From Ligula intestinalis (lineage: Eukaryota; Platyhelminthes; Cestoda; Diphyllobothriidea; Diphyllobothriidae), in assembly GCA_036362985.1 (NCBI GenBank), contig JAYGXS010000003.1, forward strand, positions 81,806,602 to 81,870,601: a stretch of DNA of 64,000 nt, read 5' to 3'. The position numbers and the translations under genes are program-made. Of the stretch, positions 10,826-22,163 are shown in pieces (the first letter of the stretch is position 1; each line of letters begins with the position of its first letter). The notes beneath the pieces are model-generated. The model did no database searches and was not told the DNA's origin. It saw only the letters and a list, made by a program, of their open reading frames with translations.

Positions 10826-10826
10826 A
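10779..10826. repeat. ACT microsatellite
   Basis: About sixteen ACT units follow the gap, so the array is probably longer in the genome. Confidence 0.95.
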
Positions 10827-11942
10827 AAATCCAATTCAGGCGCAAGTTAACGACACTACGCCACCTTGGTGTGGGAGACACGGCAGACCTGGTTAGAATC
10901 GACGGTCGAGCTGTGGAACAATCTGTCAGGATAAGGCAGAAGACACTTAAATAAGTAGTACATTTTGCACAATATGCAGCCGGTACTTGAACTGATTAGG
11001 TGAATTTATGAGTGAGAGAGAATGGTACAGTGAACTAAACTGCCTTTATGGGCTTTCCGGAGCTAGGTGGAGACGCATGTTTTAAAATTCCGGATGTAGC
11101 CCGTCACAGCACATCTTTCATTGCGACCAAGCACGCTGGTAGACTTCGAAAGCCAGTCGACGCATGTGAAAGAAGTGACAACGAAGCTGATGCTGATAAA
11201 TCTGTTTTTCTATTACAATTATCGCATTCCTTGATATAATAACCCTGGCACACTTAAATCGATCGTAACCCACCAATAGTTGTCGGCATGATAATATAAC
11301 AAATTAGTAATTGGTCAACAGACTTGGCAAACGTGTAAGAGTAGTTCAAATCACAGTTTAATTAGTATTAAGTACTCCAGCAATTGGAACATGCAATGTC
11401 AACTGATATGAGACAATAACGTTTTGTTTAAATTTTCCGACCCAAAATCGTGCATGTCGGAGGAAAGTAATTTGGCCTCGCAGGCATCGACAGGCTCAGA
11501 AATTTCATCGGAGGCATTGGTTCAGCCAATTATATTATGGAATACTACCCGACTGCGCATGCTTCAGAAGGAGCGAAACAATTTTCATTGTTATGCTGTT
11601 AGGGGTACCAAATTTGGCCTAAAATATTAAAATGTCTTGACTAAAACATTTAAAATATGCACTGAAAAATCAACTATTAAAGCCCCATAATTTAAGAAAG
11701 AAATGCAAGTTCTTGTAATCCAAAACTTCGTCATAATTATGTCTTCAATAAATCGTTTAAGAAATTTACCAATAAAGTGATTACTCGGTGTCGATAAAAT
11801 ATTCCACTATTATACCTGGATATATTGTACCCATGCAGGTTCCTTTTGGAAATAACGACAAAAATCCGGACGCATTTGTATGATAAAGAACATTTATAAG
11901 GTCAAACGACTAAAAAACTTTTAGACGGGTAGAAATACATAC
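10827..11942. other. no confident exon
   Basis: Probably the intron and further exons of the Tectonic-like gene if it continues downward. On the minus strand, one Cys-containing stretch near 11820-11880 was considered, but its boundaries could not be fixed. Confidence 0.35.
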
Positions 11943-12073
11943 CTTGTAAGTCTTCCCAAACGAGACTTCATCTTCAAAAGGAACAACAGTTGGACGATAA
12001 ATCGCACTTATTTGATAAGAGTCTTCGTAATTTGAAATAATGTTTGCCGATTCAAGTCCTTGGGTGTCAGTCA
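11943..12073 (-). CDS. Tectonic-like protein, second exon seen
   Basis: The exon follows a 40 bp intron (12113-12074, GTATAC...ATTTAG) and ends TACAAG before GTATGT, a good donor. It has 131 bases; with the single base carried from the previous exon it gives 44 codons, VTDTQGLESANIISNYEDSY..., ending FEDEVSFGKTYK. No stop occurs in this frame. The joined phase and tiny intron match the style of the peptidase gene further along. The assignment rests on the Cys-rich signature in the adjoining exon, because this part is less conserved. Confidence 0.6.
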
Positions 12074-12113
12074 CTAAATATAATTGTTTGGAGAATTATG
12101 AATGCGCGTATAC

Positions 12114-12420
12114 CATCTTCGGAGATAAAACACGTATTGTTCATGCGAGTCTGCACAGCTTTCGATAAAGAATTGTGTGCGAATAATAAATGACTGGGTA
12201 AGCACGAACTGGTGTTATCATAGTTCTCTTTGCAGTTTGCAAAAGAAATTAAATATGACGTTGGACAGTCCTGGTCGCAACAGCAGCCAGTATCACACTC
12301 CAAGTTCGTCAAATCACAAAAACAAGAACCACCGCATCCTTTTAAAAATTTCTTATGAGAAAACTTTGTTTTACCTCTACAGCAAAAGTAAAAAACGAAC
12401 GCAATGTACAGCACATGCAT
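12114..12420 (-). CDS. Tectonic-like protein, N-terminal exon
   Basis: Tectonic proteins sit at the transition zone of cilia, where they take part in the gate controlling membrane protein entry. This exon encodes GSCFCDLTNLECDTGCCCDQDC, split here as GSCFCDLTNLECD and TGCCCDQDC; the CDL...CD..CCC-D-DC spacing is the Tectonic (DUF1619) signature. An ATG at 12420 starts a hydrophobic stretch (VLYIAFVFYFCC) that would serve as a signal peptide. Alternatively a strong acceptor (TTTTTACTTTTGCTGTAG) ends at 12377, and the real exon may begin at 12376 as an internal exon. The exon ends with GAAGATG before GTATAC. Cys residues further on (ANCKE, SSCLP, NTCF) fit an extracellular domain. Later exons, including the transmembrane part, were not found with confidence. 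Confidence 0.65.
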
Positions 12421-13950
12421 TATGTAATTACATTCGATAACTTAGGCGCCGAGTCGCAATCCAATGAAAACAAAAGCAAGTGACATAGACAAACAAAAAC
12501 TTAGAAGTCATGGAATATTGCCTTTTGATTTTTGAATGAATTTGAGTCCTTATGTTACAAACTTTGCTTTTCCAATTCATAAAAAGAACTGAAGCGTTGA
12601 GCGGGCTTTATCAATATCTTAACTCGCGTCTAAGTGTAACGAGCTGAGGATGTCGATGTTGGCACACACACGGTAGGATTAGGGACCTGAAGATGTTTCA
12701 GTCATTGGGAGCGGCGAACAGAGTTGATAAACACCAGACCAAGCATGCGAACGGAAAGATTATGACAAAAGATCGAAGGAATGAACAGGATCTACACTAC
12801 TCGATATAAATATATACGTACACGGATGATACATAATGTACAGTAAGGAAAGGCGTTACACGTATAAATGTCCTATCTGGAGTTGGGGGTGTTCTCTCAT
12901 GTCCGTCCAATCACCGGTGGGGAGCGCAGAGCTGGTAGCAACTGCAGTGGAGGGACGAGGTATACTGACATAGAGCGAGGGGAAACGATACGAATACGAC
13001 GGCGACGAGTTTTGGGGTGGGGAGTCAGCGGTTGTGAAGGGGGACGGGCACCGGCATCTTCGCAGATAGTCGATCTCAGCATCTCCATCGTGGTTTTGCG
13101 CCAAAAGTGCTGACTTTGGTGTACTAAAGCAAGAATGCAAACTTCGAATTATGCATTACGTTATCGTGTGTTAATATTGATAAAAAAATTTTAACATGCA
13201 GTCGTTCTTATCTTCACGACGTTTTGTATAGATCAATAGTATTCATCCGACCAATACGGCTTTCTTTAGATGCCACCGCCTTGCGCAGAAAAGGCCGCAG
13301 GATATGCAGGGCAGCCATGTGTAATATTCTGGTGACCCGCGAACCCTCAGAATTCAACTTCCCGCAAGGACACGAAAAAGTATTTTTAGTCTCCACAATA
13401 CAGTTGACGGCCTCAAAATCGCGGGAACAATGTTTTAACACCAATCCGACTGAACGGTTCTTCGGTCAGAGTAATCACTGATTGCAAGGCGCATTTCCGA
13501 ACAGTCCAGAAAGTCCGTCATGTGTTCACCTGCAATCTCCGATGTCGTTTAAGACCGTCACCGCTAAGATGTATATGCGTCTAAAGCTTGGTTTTCGGAT
13601 AGCACTACAATTAACACACCCAGTTCTGCATAAAAAGAGATGGAATAAGCAGGAGGAGTTCTTTATTGTATACAGAAACGCAGTCATGGTCTTTAGCCCC
13701 TAAACGTGGCAGCCCTGTGTCTTGCGTGTGCATCTGTTTGCTGGCGTGCTATGGGTGGGAATTTATAAACGTCACGCGAGAGTGATTTACTAACCGCTTG
13801 ACAAACTTCTTGGCCAATAGTGGTCTACAAAGCCCATGTTTGGCTGTCTCAGAAGGAGATAGAGGAGCGCAGTCCCATGACGGTTTGCGGGGTTGGTGCT
13901 GACGCTTCAGAAAAAGCAAAGAAACAATCTGGGTCTCCCGCCTTTAAAAA
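12421..13950. other. no gene recognised
   Basis: A GC-richer patch at 12860-13110 is open on both strands without a family match. It could hold 5' sequence of the Tectonic-like gene. Nothing else was recognised. Confidence 0.35.
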
Positions 13951-14210
13951 ATGGCCAGTAGAAAAGCAATAGAATCTGATGGGATCATAACCGTCGCTTT
14001 CGAACACGGTGGCTCTAACAAACTAACAGCCCTCTTCCGGGGAATGCGGGGTCATGGACAAGTTCAATGTTCAACCATCGTTCACCCATACAAAAGTAAA
14101 GAGAATCATTACCGATGTGGTAGGCTCAGAGAAATCTCGTTGATCAAAATTGTTGGGTATATCTTCAGTCGTGTCCTTCCCAACCGTATGGTGGACCCTC
14201 CAGAATAAGG
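13951..14210 (+). pseudogene. RTE-like LINE reverse transcriptase fragment
   Basis: The 85-codon open stretch contains EHGGSNKLTALFRGM, HGQVQCSTIVHPYKS and then EISLIKIVGYIFSRVLPNRM. This order is the N-terminal part of the reverse transcriptase of RTE-like flatworm LINEs: the region before motif 1, the conserved lysine-rich step, and the ISLL...KIF..IL..R motif. It is truncated by unrelated sequence at about 14210, and the same protein appears to resume near 14560. Confidence 0.7.
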
Positions 14211-14540
14211 AACTGTCCCGGAAAACTTGCAGGATACGAAGTATTTCATCCCAGTTATAGAAGATAGACGCATAACAATGGTTATAAACAAGCAGAGAAG
14301 ACGTGAGAGACCAGTGTTAGGCATAGTTTAATTCAGTTCACAAGGAGGACAGTATGAGAAATGGGTAATTAACTCCCGGATGAGTGCAGTCTGGCCATGA
14401 ACGAGCCGAGTCCGGCTTCGCCGTCTAGGAATGAGGTCACCGGGTCCGAGAGTGTCTGGGTGTAGGCATTCACTGGAATAAGGTCATTTGTGAACCAACC
14501 GTGGAAAGCCATTGGCCAATTAGGACAGAAAGACTGAGCA
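14211..14540. other. unassigned insertion between LINE fragments
   Basis: This segment interrupts the RTE-like reverse transcriptase. No tail, inverted ends or coding match was found. Confidence 0.35.
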
Positions 14541-15120
14541 CACGTCCGTGACCTCAACCTGCCTTTGACAAAGTCTGGTGTTCACTTGCTTAGTGGAGAA
14601 AAGCTATCATGTGGCCTCATGTATTACAATACAAGGTCGCTACAAACTAGTGGGATATGCAACAAAATTGCAAAAATATCGACAGGATATTTGCCACTCG
14701 TGAGCTACAAAATAGGTACCAGGAAATTTTTACCCACCTATATGCTACACTGGTGGACCTGACTGAGACCTGTGACGTTGTTACTAATGATAGACTATGG
14801 AAGATAATGCCGAAATTATGCTGTCCTGGTAGATTCAACAACATGGTGTCTCATATCCACGAAAATATAGTAACGCGGACCACGGACAACGTACGGTCTT
14901 CAATTTATTCGCTGAAACCAATGGAGTGAATCAGAGCTGCATTCTCACTGCTTTCATTTTCATTCTCAAGTTTTCTGCCAAGTTGATGGATGTCAACAGT
15001 GATGAGCATCCTGGAATATAGTTTGTCTACAGGACTAATAACAGTCTTTAAAATAGCTGGTGAATGCTAGCCACTACGCGTCTGAAAAAGCAGATGCTCA
15101 TATTTAAGGTCTAGGGGTCC
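14541..15120 (+). pseudogene. RTE-like LINE reverse transcriptase fragment, continued
   Basis: Open at 14657-14929 and then broken. RIFATRELQNRYQEIF followed by THLYATLVDLTETCDVV corresponds to motif A, with the catalytic F-D-T-V changed to C-D-V-V. LWKIMPKLCCPGRFNNMVSHIH is the conserved block after it, and FVYRTNNS-like residues follow further on. The frame breaks around 14926. This is a decayed copy with no function. Confidence 0.7.
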
Positions 15121-15252
15121 TTATCATTACAAAATTAAGATATTGCTAAAATAAAAGCAAAGTTGATAATTGCTCTCTGTGTGAGAAACCGCATAAATAG
15201 CGGACGTGTCTAGTATGGTAGGCAGATAATTTAATATCCTATTGAAGCAGAT
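15121..15252. other. no gene recognised
   Basis: Short AT-rich segment between repeats. Confidence 0.4.
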
Positions 15253-15370
15253 ATGCGAATTCCAGGCGGCAGTTCAGAAGAAGAAGATGCAATCACTGGA
15301 ACAAGGGTTTTATTTTCCTGTCGCTTCGGATTCTGTCGAGAATGCTACCTCATAGGTAATCATAGAATAG
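15253..15370 (-). mobile_element. degenerate Penelope-like 3' end
   Basis: It contains GGCAGTTCAGAAGAAGAAGA, ATCACTGGAAC and CCTGTCGCTTCGGATTC, parallel to 51375-51450. The catalytic-core boxes are mutated (GACG to GTCG), so the hammerhead-like fold is lost. Confidence 0.5.
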
Positions 15371-15944
15371 GATTAACAAGTCTCAGGCACTCTTTAAAAA
15401 TAGTGAACTTAGAAGGAAACACTACAAAAACTGCTACCATTAAAGGAGCAAGAGTGTTCAGGAAGCCTCACTTTAAAAAACGTGGGAGCAAAAAAATGCT
15501 TCAATAAAAATTAATAGGTTGATCGATTGGATTGTTGCGATACAGTGAGATAGGACGTGGTTTTTGATGTGAATATATGAGGGTTGGCAACGATCCTTGT
15601 CCTAAGGAAAAATATATACCAGCAAGGGCTACTGTTCACCACCGTAACAACCTCCATCTATCTACAGGATCAAAGATAAGGGAGGTGAGACAGGAGGAGT
15701 TAATCGGGGACAGCAGGGTCGAAATAAAATGTGGACAGTAGATGTCACGAGATCATTGTCGAACGGCCGGACATGTGAGCTTATGGACCGCAGAGTCCAC
15801 CTACAAGCTGGAAAAACGGAAGAAGTCACCAGGATCATCACCAGCGACCGCGAAGTCCATCGTCAGGATCGCAAAACAGAGAAGGGGTGTCAAACTTTGG
15901 CCACAATGCTTGGAAGGAGAACGGGGTAAATGAAACTACCTCAC

Positions 15945-16120
15945 ATACCAGGAGGACCCTTATCAAAGTTTAAAATTTGCACGGTTAAGAAGGAAGCGGA
16001 CAATAAGTACTTTATATCTTTCGAAGAAAAATATTTACATAATTTGGGCTTTTAAAACAACTTATGTGGACGTTTACCCAAACACCAGTACTGTCTGAAT
16101 TAGATTACACTATAGGAAGT
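15945..16120 (-). mobile_element. LINE 3' coding fragment
   Basis: Matches the plus-strand text of the LINE at 23285-23410: CCAGGAGGACCCTT, then GGAAGC(G/A)GACA, then the AT-rich stretch. It therefore corresponds to the end of a related LINE reverse transcriptase reading on the minus strand. Truncated on both sides. Confidence 0.5.
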
Positions 16121-16850
16121 GGACACGCATGAAGGTCTTGGTATTGAGACAGCTTCAAACCTAATGTACTCCAAACATTCTAAAAGGGCCATTCAGAAGG
16201 CGACGACCATCATGCATTGGATCAGGCCTGCTTTCATAATATTTCCACCGAAATACTTGCGCAGCCCTTCAGACTTTTCGTTAGACGGCATTAGGGTTAC
16301 GGAATGCCAGCATGGATGCCGTGGATGAAGATAGACAGTGATCCAATCGAGCACGTGCAACGACAGGCAGCGAAACCGGTGGACGGTCGTAGGACTCTGT
16401 CTTACCCTGAAAAGTTGATTAAGCTTAAGTTGCTTCCCTTATCCTAAAGACAATTGAGGCACGACCTGCTATGTACATTCCGTATCCTGTTCGCTAAAAT
16501 TTGAAGATTTTTCCAAGTTTACGAACATAACACACCAGGACGACCACCAGTACAAGGTCAAATGGTAATGTACACGCCTAGACTCACGTAAGTTTTCTTC
16601 AGCTAGTGGGTTGTTCGACCGTAAAACTCCTTCTCAAGCAAAAAAGTGGCATCTGATACTGTTGCTTTGTTCACACGGCGGATGCATTACTTAATATTTG
16701 ATAACCAGTGACTCTCACTATAGGACCATCTCCGGCCAGCTACAACATTTACTTCATGAGTTAACATTATATTATCGAACAAGTACCTATTTCCTCTCAG
16801 CATGATTATGTAAACGTTAAAATAACTTTATTTCAGGTCGTGTATATCAT
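16121..16850 (+). pseudogene. decayed LINE reverse transcriptase C-terminus
   Basis: The plus strand gives KATTIMHWIRPAFIIFPPKY, then an aromatic block (WMPWMK), HVQRQAAKPV, LSYPEKLIKLKLLPL and LRHDLLCTFRIL, in several frames. This is the thumb/C-terminal region shared by CR1-like and related LINEs (the 'W.PW...IE..Q.RATK' and 'Y..RL..L.L..L..RR.RGDL' motifs). Multiple stops and frame changes show an old copy. Confidence 0.65.
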
Positions 16851-16959
16851 TGCTATTTTAATCCGCCTGTACACAAATAGGGTCCTTAAGGTTTAACGCC
16901 AGTAACGCTCAATTATACACACATAAACCTACAAATCAAACGAGAAATCTGAGTTTAAC

Positions 16960-17200
16960 CTACATGAAGCAGAGCAGTGACGAATAGAGTGGCAATCTCT
17001 GAAGCCAACAGGGTGGACAATGGCAAAACCAAAAACATGGCTTGCAAATCACAATGTTCTCCGACCCACAACGCCAAAACCCAACCCTTTCCAAAATGCC
17101 CACGCTGCCAACGAACATTCCGAGCGCGGACCAACTATAATGGAGACCTGATGTGGATGCCTTCTTTCTTTATTCTGGTTCCAAAAGTGGCCAGAATTGC
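16960..17200 (+). pseudogene. LINE C-terminal zinc-finger fragment
   Basis: The open stretch contains EANRVDNGKTKNMACKSQ and CPRCQRTFRARTNYNGDL. A CxxCxRxFRARxxxxxHL tail is the usual C-terminus of RTE-like flatworm LINEs; here the His positions are lost. It lies downstream of the other plus-strand LINE relics and may be the end of the copy at 13951-15120. Confidence 0.6.
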
Positions 17201-17801
17201 CGATTAACAGGAAAGGAAACACGCTACACAGCTTCTCTATTTTTAAGGTACATTAATATTCGGCGGCAACCAAACGAGTGAACAGTTTAAATGAATAAGC
17301 GCTCACTGCAGTAACATGAAAGAATAAGCATGTCAGACACGATATCTCCGCGACAAACTCATATCCACTGGCTATCCGAAGCCGTTAATAAGCCTTTATG
17401 ATCTCCACCGGAGAAATCCGTATGAAAGAGAAACTATGCTATGGCATGTGCCGCCATATATAGAGGACCTATCAGAGGCGTCCAAGCGCATTGCTATGTG
17501 GCCAGGTGTCAAAATTAACTCTGGTCCAAAGCTACCATGCGCAGCAGCATCATGAAAATTAACTACCGAATAAATCCTAATGACAGTCATGAATATTGTA
17601 TCGCACCATTGGAAATTAGAATTTATATCTGTTAGCGCCAGGAAGGCTCATCTTTACAACATTAATTTTGTAAAAAAAGTGAAAAAGACTTTAACAACGT
17701 GCACAGATAAATGTACAAATTTATAATAATGTAAGCAGAAATTGTCCTTTCAGGGCAATATTTGGCGATGTTTTTCAATTACAGTGAATTGAAAAATAAA
17801 G
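17201..17801. other. no gene recognised
   Basis: A 64-codon minus-strand frame at 17396-17590 (LTPGHIAMRLDASDRSSIYGG) looks protein-like but has no family match or convincing splice sites. Confidence 0.35.
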
Positions 17802-17882
17802 TAGTAAAAAATCTCCTACAATGAAAACTGAGGCAGAGTTCAACGTGCCTCCATTTTAAAAAGCATGTAGGAGAAAAAACTG
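17802..17882. repeat. hairpin element H, copy 1
   Basis: It folds as TCTCCTACA / TGTAGGAGA (9 bp) enclosing GAGGCA / TGCCTC, with GAGTTCA in the apical loop. The flanks are GTAAAAAA on the left and AAAAAACTG on the right. A second copy at 22899-22973 keeps the flanks, loop and fold, while the stem bases differ in a compensating way. Confidence 0.7.
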
Positions 17883-17938
17883 CTCAGGAAAATAGGACAA
17901 AGGAGTATAATTCAGTAAATATGAGGGAGACAGGCAGA

Positions 17939-18057
17939 GCCTCTCTCCAAGTCTGAACTCTAAAAACCAGACATATATTGTAAAAAACAATGCTACTCTC
18001 CTCCCTCCAAGTCTGACCTCTAAAAACCAGACATATATTTTAAAAAACAATGCTACC
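17939..18057. repeat. 60 bp tandem duplication
   Basis: Two adjacent copies of about 60 bases share CCAGACATATATT and AAAAAACAATGCTAC with only a few differences. Confidence 0.85.
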
Positions 18058-18118
18058 CACTGTTTGCCAATATTATGTTAGTCGTGGTAAACTTTTATAG
18101 GTGCTTTTACACGTGCTA

Positions 18119-18188
18119 AATAGGGTTTTCAAAGGCATTACCTATTATCCTCACCAAATAAACTGAAAAAAACTTTGAAAACCCTATT
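18119..18188. repeat. perfect 16 bp inverted repeat
   Basis: AATAGGGTTTTCAAAG (18119-18134) and its exact complement (18173-18188) are separated by 38 bases. It lies just beyond the 3' end of the LINE that starts at 18239 in coordinates. Confidence 0.8.
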
Positions 18189-18238
18189 AACGGATAGATG
18201 CTGTCAGATTATGCATGTCGTTCAAAGTCATATATGCA

Positions 18239-19960
18239 TTATATAAATCGTTGTTGTCTACCAAATGTATGACCAGCAAGCCAAGTAAGATCAAGCCTTC
18301 TTTTGAATGCTTCGACGCTTTCATCAAGAACAACCGAGGAAGGAAGTTTATTCCGTTCTTCAATGACCCGCTGGGAGAAGGATTTGGCCCGCACTTCTAG
18401 TTTGCCATGATGTTTCTTAAGTTTGTACGGATGACCGTGTAGATATATTGTTTGTGCGAATTTAAAGATGTCGGCCATCTGAAGAGCACAATCTACTCCC
18501 CTGACGATTTTAAACACGATGATCATATCTCCTCTGCATTGCCTACAATAGAGAGGAAAAAGATTGAGCCTATATAGACGACCTTCATATGGGAGACCTC
18601 CTAAGCTGCTGACTAGCTTGGTCGCCCTTCTTTGGACTTTCTTATGCATTGCGTAATCTTTCTTCATCCAGGGGCACCACGCCTGGACGCAATACTCTAA
18701 CATCGGCCAAACAAATGTTCCGAAAAATCGCCCAGAAAGCTCCTCATTAAAATAGAGGAAGGACCTTCTGATCGCTCCGAGGATGCCAATAGCCTTTTTA
18801 GCGGTTTTAGCACAGTGAGTTGACGGTTTGAGGTTGGGCGTCATGCATACACCTAAATCCCGTAGTCTGTTCACCAGCCCGAGTTTGTGAACTCCGATCG
18901 AGTATTCATACTCGAATCGCATCACCTTTCGCCGACTAGGCCGTAAGCGGATCACTTGGCATTTATTGAAGTTGAGCTGCAGTAGCCACATTTCACGCCA
19001 CTTTTGCAAGCGATCCGAGTCATTTTGTAAGGTATGTCCATCCTTTGAGCATTCAATTGACTTCCAAATCTGTAGATCATCTGCGAACATGACTTTCTTA
19101 CGGGTGAGGCAGTCAAGGGAGTCGTTCACATATACCAGAAATAGAATGGAACCCAGAACGCTTCCTTTCGGAGCCCCACTGGATACGGTTTTCCATTTTG
19201 TGTTGGTGCCTGCCTGTTAGGAAGTCGGCTAACCATTTGAGTAGGTTTCCAGTCACACTCATTTGATACAGCTTTGATATTAGTCGTCTGTAGGGAACAT
19301 TATCAAATGCCTTGCTGAAGACAGTGTAGACCGCATCGACCGATGAACCCATTTCCATAGATTTCGTCCAGTTTTCCATGGATGTTAGCAGGTTTGTGAG
19401 ACAAGAGTGGCCACTTCGGAATCCGTGTTGCGCTGCCCTTAGCAAGTTGTTCTCCTCAATATGTCTCATTATTTCCGTTTTGATTAGTTTCTCCATTAGT
19501 TTGCAACAAATGGTGGTGAGGCTAATTGGTCTTAAGCTATTAGGTGACGTTCTCTCCTCCTTTATAAATAGGTGTTATGTTGGCTAGCTGCCAATCAGTA
19601 TACAGAGACCCCTTTTCCATCGAACTTTCAAAGATCTTGGAAAGTGGGGAGGCCAGTTGTTCTGCGTGCTCATTCAGAAGTTTCGTTGATCATCCATCCG
19701 GACCAGGCCATACAGTGGGCTGTAATTGTCCCAGGGTTTTCTTACAGTGTCTGTTGTGAACGCTACCGTGGTAATTGTATGCGCCGCTGGGACCGTAAAT
19801 CGCTGTAAATTCTCGTTAAAAGGTGGCTCCTCGGTATACACAGACATAAGGAAATTGGACAAAAGGTTCGCCTTATCTGAATTATCCGTAAACTTGTTTC
19901 TCTGGTTATCTTTCAGACAAGGAATGGGATCTCGATCGCATTTTGCCTTATTCACATAAG
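18239..19960 (-). pseudogene. CR1-like reverse transcriptase domain
   Basis: Three overlapping reading frames carry the domain. The first (19955-19674) is the linker before the fingers, with an FTVPAAH-type segment. The second (19496-19113) contains EKLIKTEIMRHIEENNLL, the HGFRSGHSCLTNLL motif and VFSKAFDNVPYRRL, with the motif A Asp kept. The third (19129-18239, 296 codons) has KVMFADDLQIW, an FADD form of the catalytic box, followed by a thumb and C-terminus reading WCPWMKKDYAMHKKVQRRAT, LPYEGRLYRLNLFPL and RGDMIIVFKI. Frame changes near 19500 and 19120 break it; otherwise all catalytic residues remain. Confidence 0.85.
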
Positions 19961-20139
19961 AAAATAATCTTTTTGGGTTATTAGCTATTTCCCTGACTAG
20001 TTCTGTCTCAAAAGCCTGTCGTTGTTTTCGAAGTAGCCTTCGACATAAATTTCGCTGTTTTTTTTAAATTCTTAGAAGTGTTTGGGCTGTTGATATCGGG
20101 CACAGTCTTCTTTTCTTCTTGAGTTTTTTTATGTTCGGT

Positions 20140-21067
20140 GTCATCCATTCCGGCCGGGAGCTGCGCAAGCTTTTATTTAACGGACAACCGTCCTTTTCTA
20201 GTTGCTGAGATAAGTTCCTAAAGAAGCAGCAAGCGTCGTTCGGGTCAGGTACTTATGCAGGGCTCCAGTCAGTCACGTTGAGTTGTCCTTTCATTTTATT
20301 ATAATCTCCTTTCCATACATTCCTTTCCCTTATTGCACGAGCGATGAGTACCGAGAAATGGCTGTACTCCCAGACAAGAACACAGTGATCACTTCGGCCA
20401 AAAAGTCTGAGTATTCAATCCAAGGATACAATTTTCATCTCTACTAATGACGAGATCCAGACAGCTAGATTGTTGGCCACCTCGGAACCGCGTGCCCATT
20501 ATGACATGCTAGGTAAGAAATTCGTCATTTATCAAATGAAGTAGTTTCTGTTCGAATGAGTTCTCTGATCGCGGGCTGTGCATTAAGTCCCAGTCTACGT
20601 CTGGAGCGTAAATATCTCCAAGTATTAGGGAATTTTTGCTATGGCAGATCTCTTTAACTTCAGAGATAAGTACATCGTCCGCTTCCGTCCTCTGTCCTGG
20701 TGGTCTGTTTACCAGAGCAATATGGAGGTCAGGTTGGTTAGGTACTCTCATTTTAAAACTTATTATTCTGCAGGAATTGTTTTTGTGTGATGAAAGTCTA
20801 TCTGGGACGTAGTTGATACCAGCTCATCTGAACATCACAATTCCCCCACCCTTACGTCCGTTTCTGCCCATGCGGATAAGCTGAAAACCTTCCAGCCCGA
20901 CTTCTGCATCCACTCTGTTCAGTTAACCATGTTTCGCTCAGCACTATCAGGTCAGGTTGCACATGGGCCACGGCGAGTTTGAGTTCATCCAATTTGTTAA
21001 ATAGACTCAGTACATTTGTGTACATCATTGTCATGTTCTTGCCTTCACTCGATCTCGCCTCGGTCAT
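20140..21067 (-). pseudogene. LINE AP endonuclease domain
   Basis: A start at 21067 gives MMYTNVLSLFNKLDELKLAV and then PDLIVLSETWL, the first two conserved blocks of an APE-type endonuclease (Asn and Glu present). A later frame (20751-20509) reads ALVNRPPGQRTEADD and LILGDIYAPDVDW, matching the GD.N-type block with Asn changed to Tyr. Stops separate the parts, and the end of the domain near 20140 is only approximate. Confidence 0.7.
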
Positions 21068-21167
21068 TTTTATTTCTGGTCATGATGGCCAGATCCAGCC
21101 TTCATTGTGACGGGTGTTCCCCACGCAAATGTCTTCTTAATGTAAATTATTATCCTGTCCTTGATTC

Positions 21168-22033
21168 TCAGTTCAATCTCCCCTTGTCCATCCGCTCCTT
21201 CATGTCCCTCCTCAGTTTCCGCATTTTCATTCTTTCTCTGGGGTCGTAGTCCGGCTGAGAAAATATGGTTTTGTGCGAGTTCCTCAGGGCCACTCTTCGT
21301 TCTAGTAAGAGGGCTGCTTGGGCTTCGTTCTTCAAGACAACTTTAAGGGGTCTTGATAATAAGCTTAAATCATGACTAGGCTCTGCTTTGCGAAGGCGGA
21401 ACGTTTTCTTTACTATAATGATCTCCCCATCCGGCAGGACGTCATCGGCGTAATCATTAATATGATTCATATCATGTGTCCACCTTTCCTTTAGAGTTTT
21501 TGCTGTGGACTCTGAAACACCTTTATCCCGATATTGCACTTCCGGATTAAGGGCGAATATTTTAGTTTCCAATGTGTGCCTTGTTGTGTTAGGACAGATT
21601 CACTGCCAGGATCCGCGCTTACTGAAGCCCTTATGTCCGTTTTTGCCTTCGAAGGTGTTATTTTTGACTGGATCGTGCTTAGACTTGGTCCACTTATACT
21701 AGTCGTGTGGCTTAATTTGTCTTTTTTGGGAGTTCGAGAGCGCTCCTTCGTTCTCTGAGAAGCCTGTGGGTTGACCATTTTCGCTGTCCATGACAGAATA
21801 TCAGTTCCGTCAAGAACCCAGGCTGCCTGATCACTTTTCTGCGCAGGTGCTTCAGCGAGGGATGCTACTTCTCCGTACGTTAGGTTACCTCCTTCAAGTT
21901 CCGGCATCGCCAATTTATTCTCTTGAGGGAGAAAGCGAGGAAAGTTTTCCAACTCCATTATCTCCACTCTTAGACTACTTAACACCTTCTCGAGTTTCAG
22001 AAATTTTGTTAAAGGGTTAAATATGATATGCAA
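21168..22033 (-). pseudogene. LINE ORF1-like protein, frameshifted
   Basis: The start at 22033 opens a short heptad-like region (FLKLEKVLSSLRVEIMELEN), a Ser/Lys-rich linker and then, after a frame change near 21500, a segment ending KTIFSQPDYDPRERMKMRKL and RRDMKERMDKG. The last part is typical of LINE ORF1 proteins (a nucleic-acid-binding segment ending with '..PDLT..ER..R..L'). It lies 100 bases upstream of the endonuclease. Confidence 0.6.
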
Positions 22034-22163
22034 GCCTAATTTTTAAAAGTTGCATGCCTTAAACTTTTGAGGCTTTTCGTCCGTTTGCTGGGAGGACTTT
22101 TCAATAAGCTTCGTGACCGCTCTTTTGTAGTTGATAAGTGAATGTGATCCTTATTGCTGTTTG

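Larger units (their letters stand above)
18190..22050 (-). mobile_element. CR1-like LINE, nearly full length, frameshifted
   Basis: On the minus strand, an ORF1-like region (22033-21168), an endonuclease (21067 downward) and a reverse transcriptase (19960-18239) appear in the expected order. No long poly(A) or LTR is present. The domain order and the C-terminal motifs place it with CR1-type LINEs. Frame breaks in each part mean it cannot move on its own. Confidence 0.85.

Noticed and set aside
12868..13113. GC-rich frames on both strands
   Set aside because: Open on both strands without motifs, as expected for a GC patch; no splice evidence.
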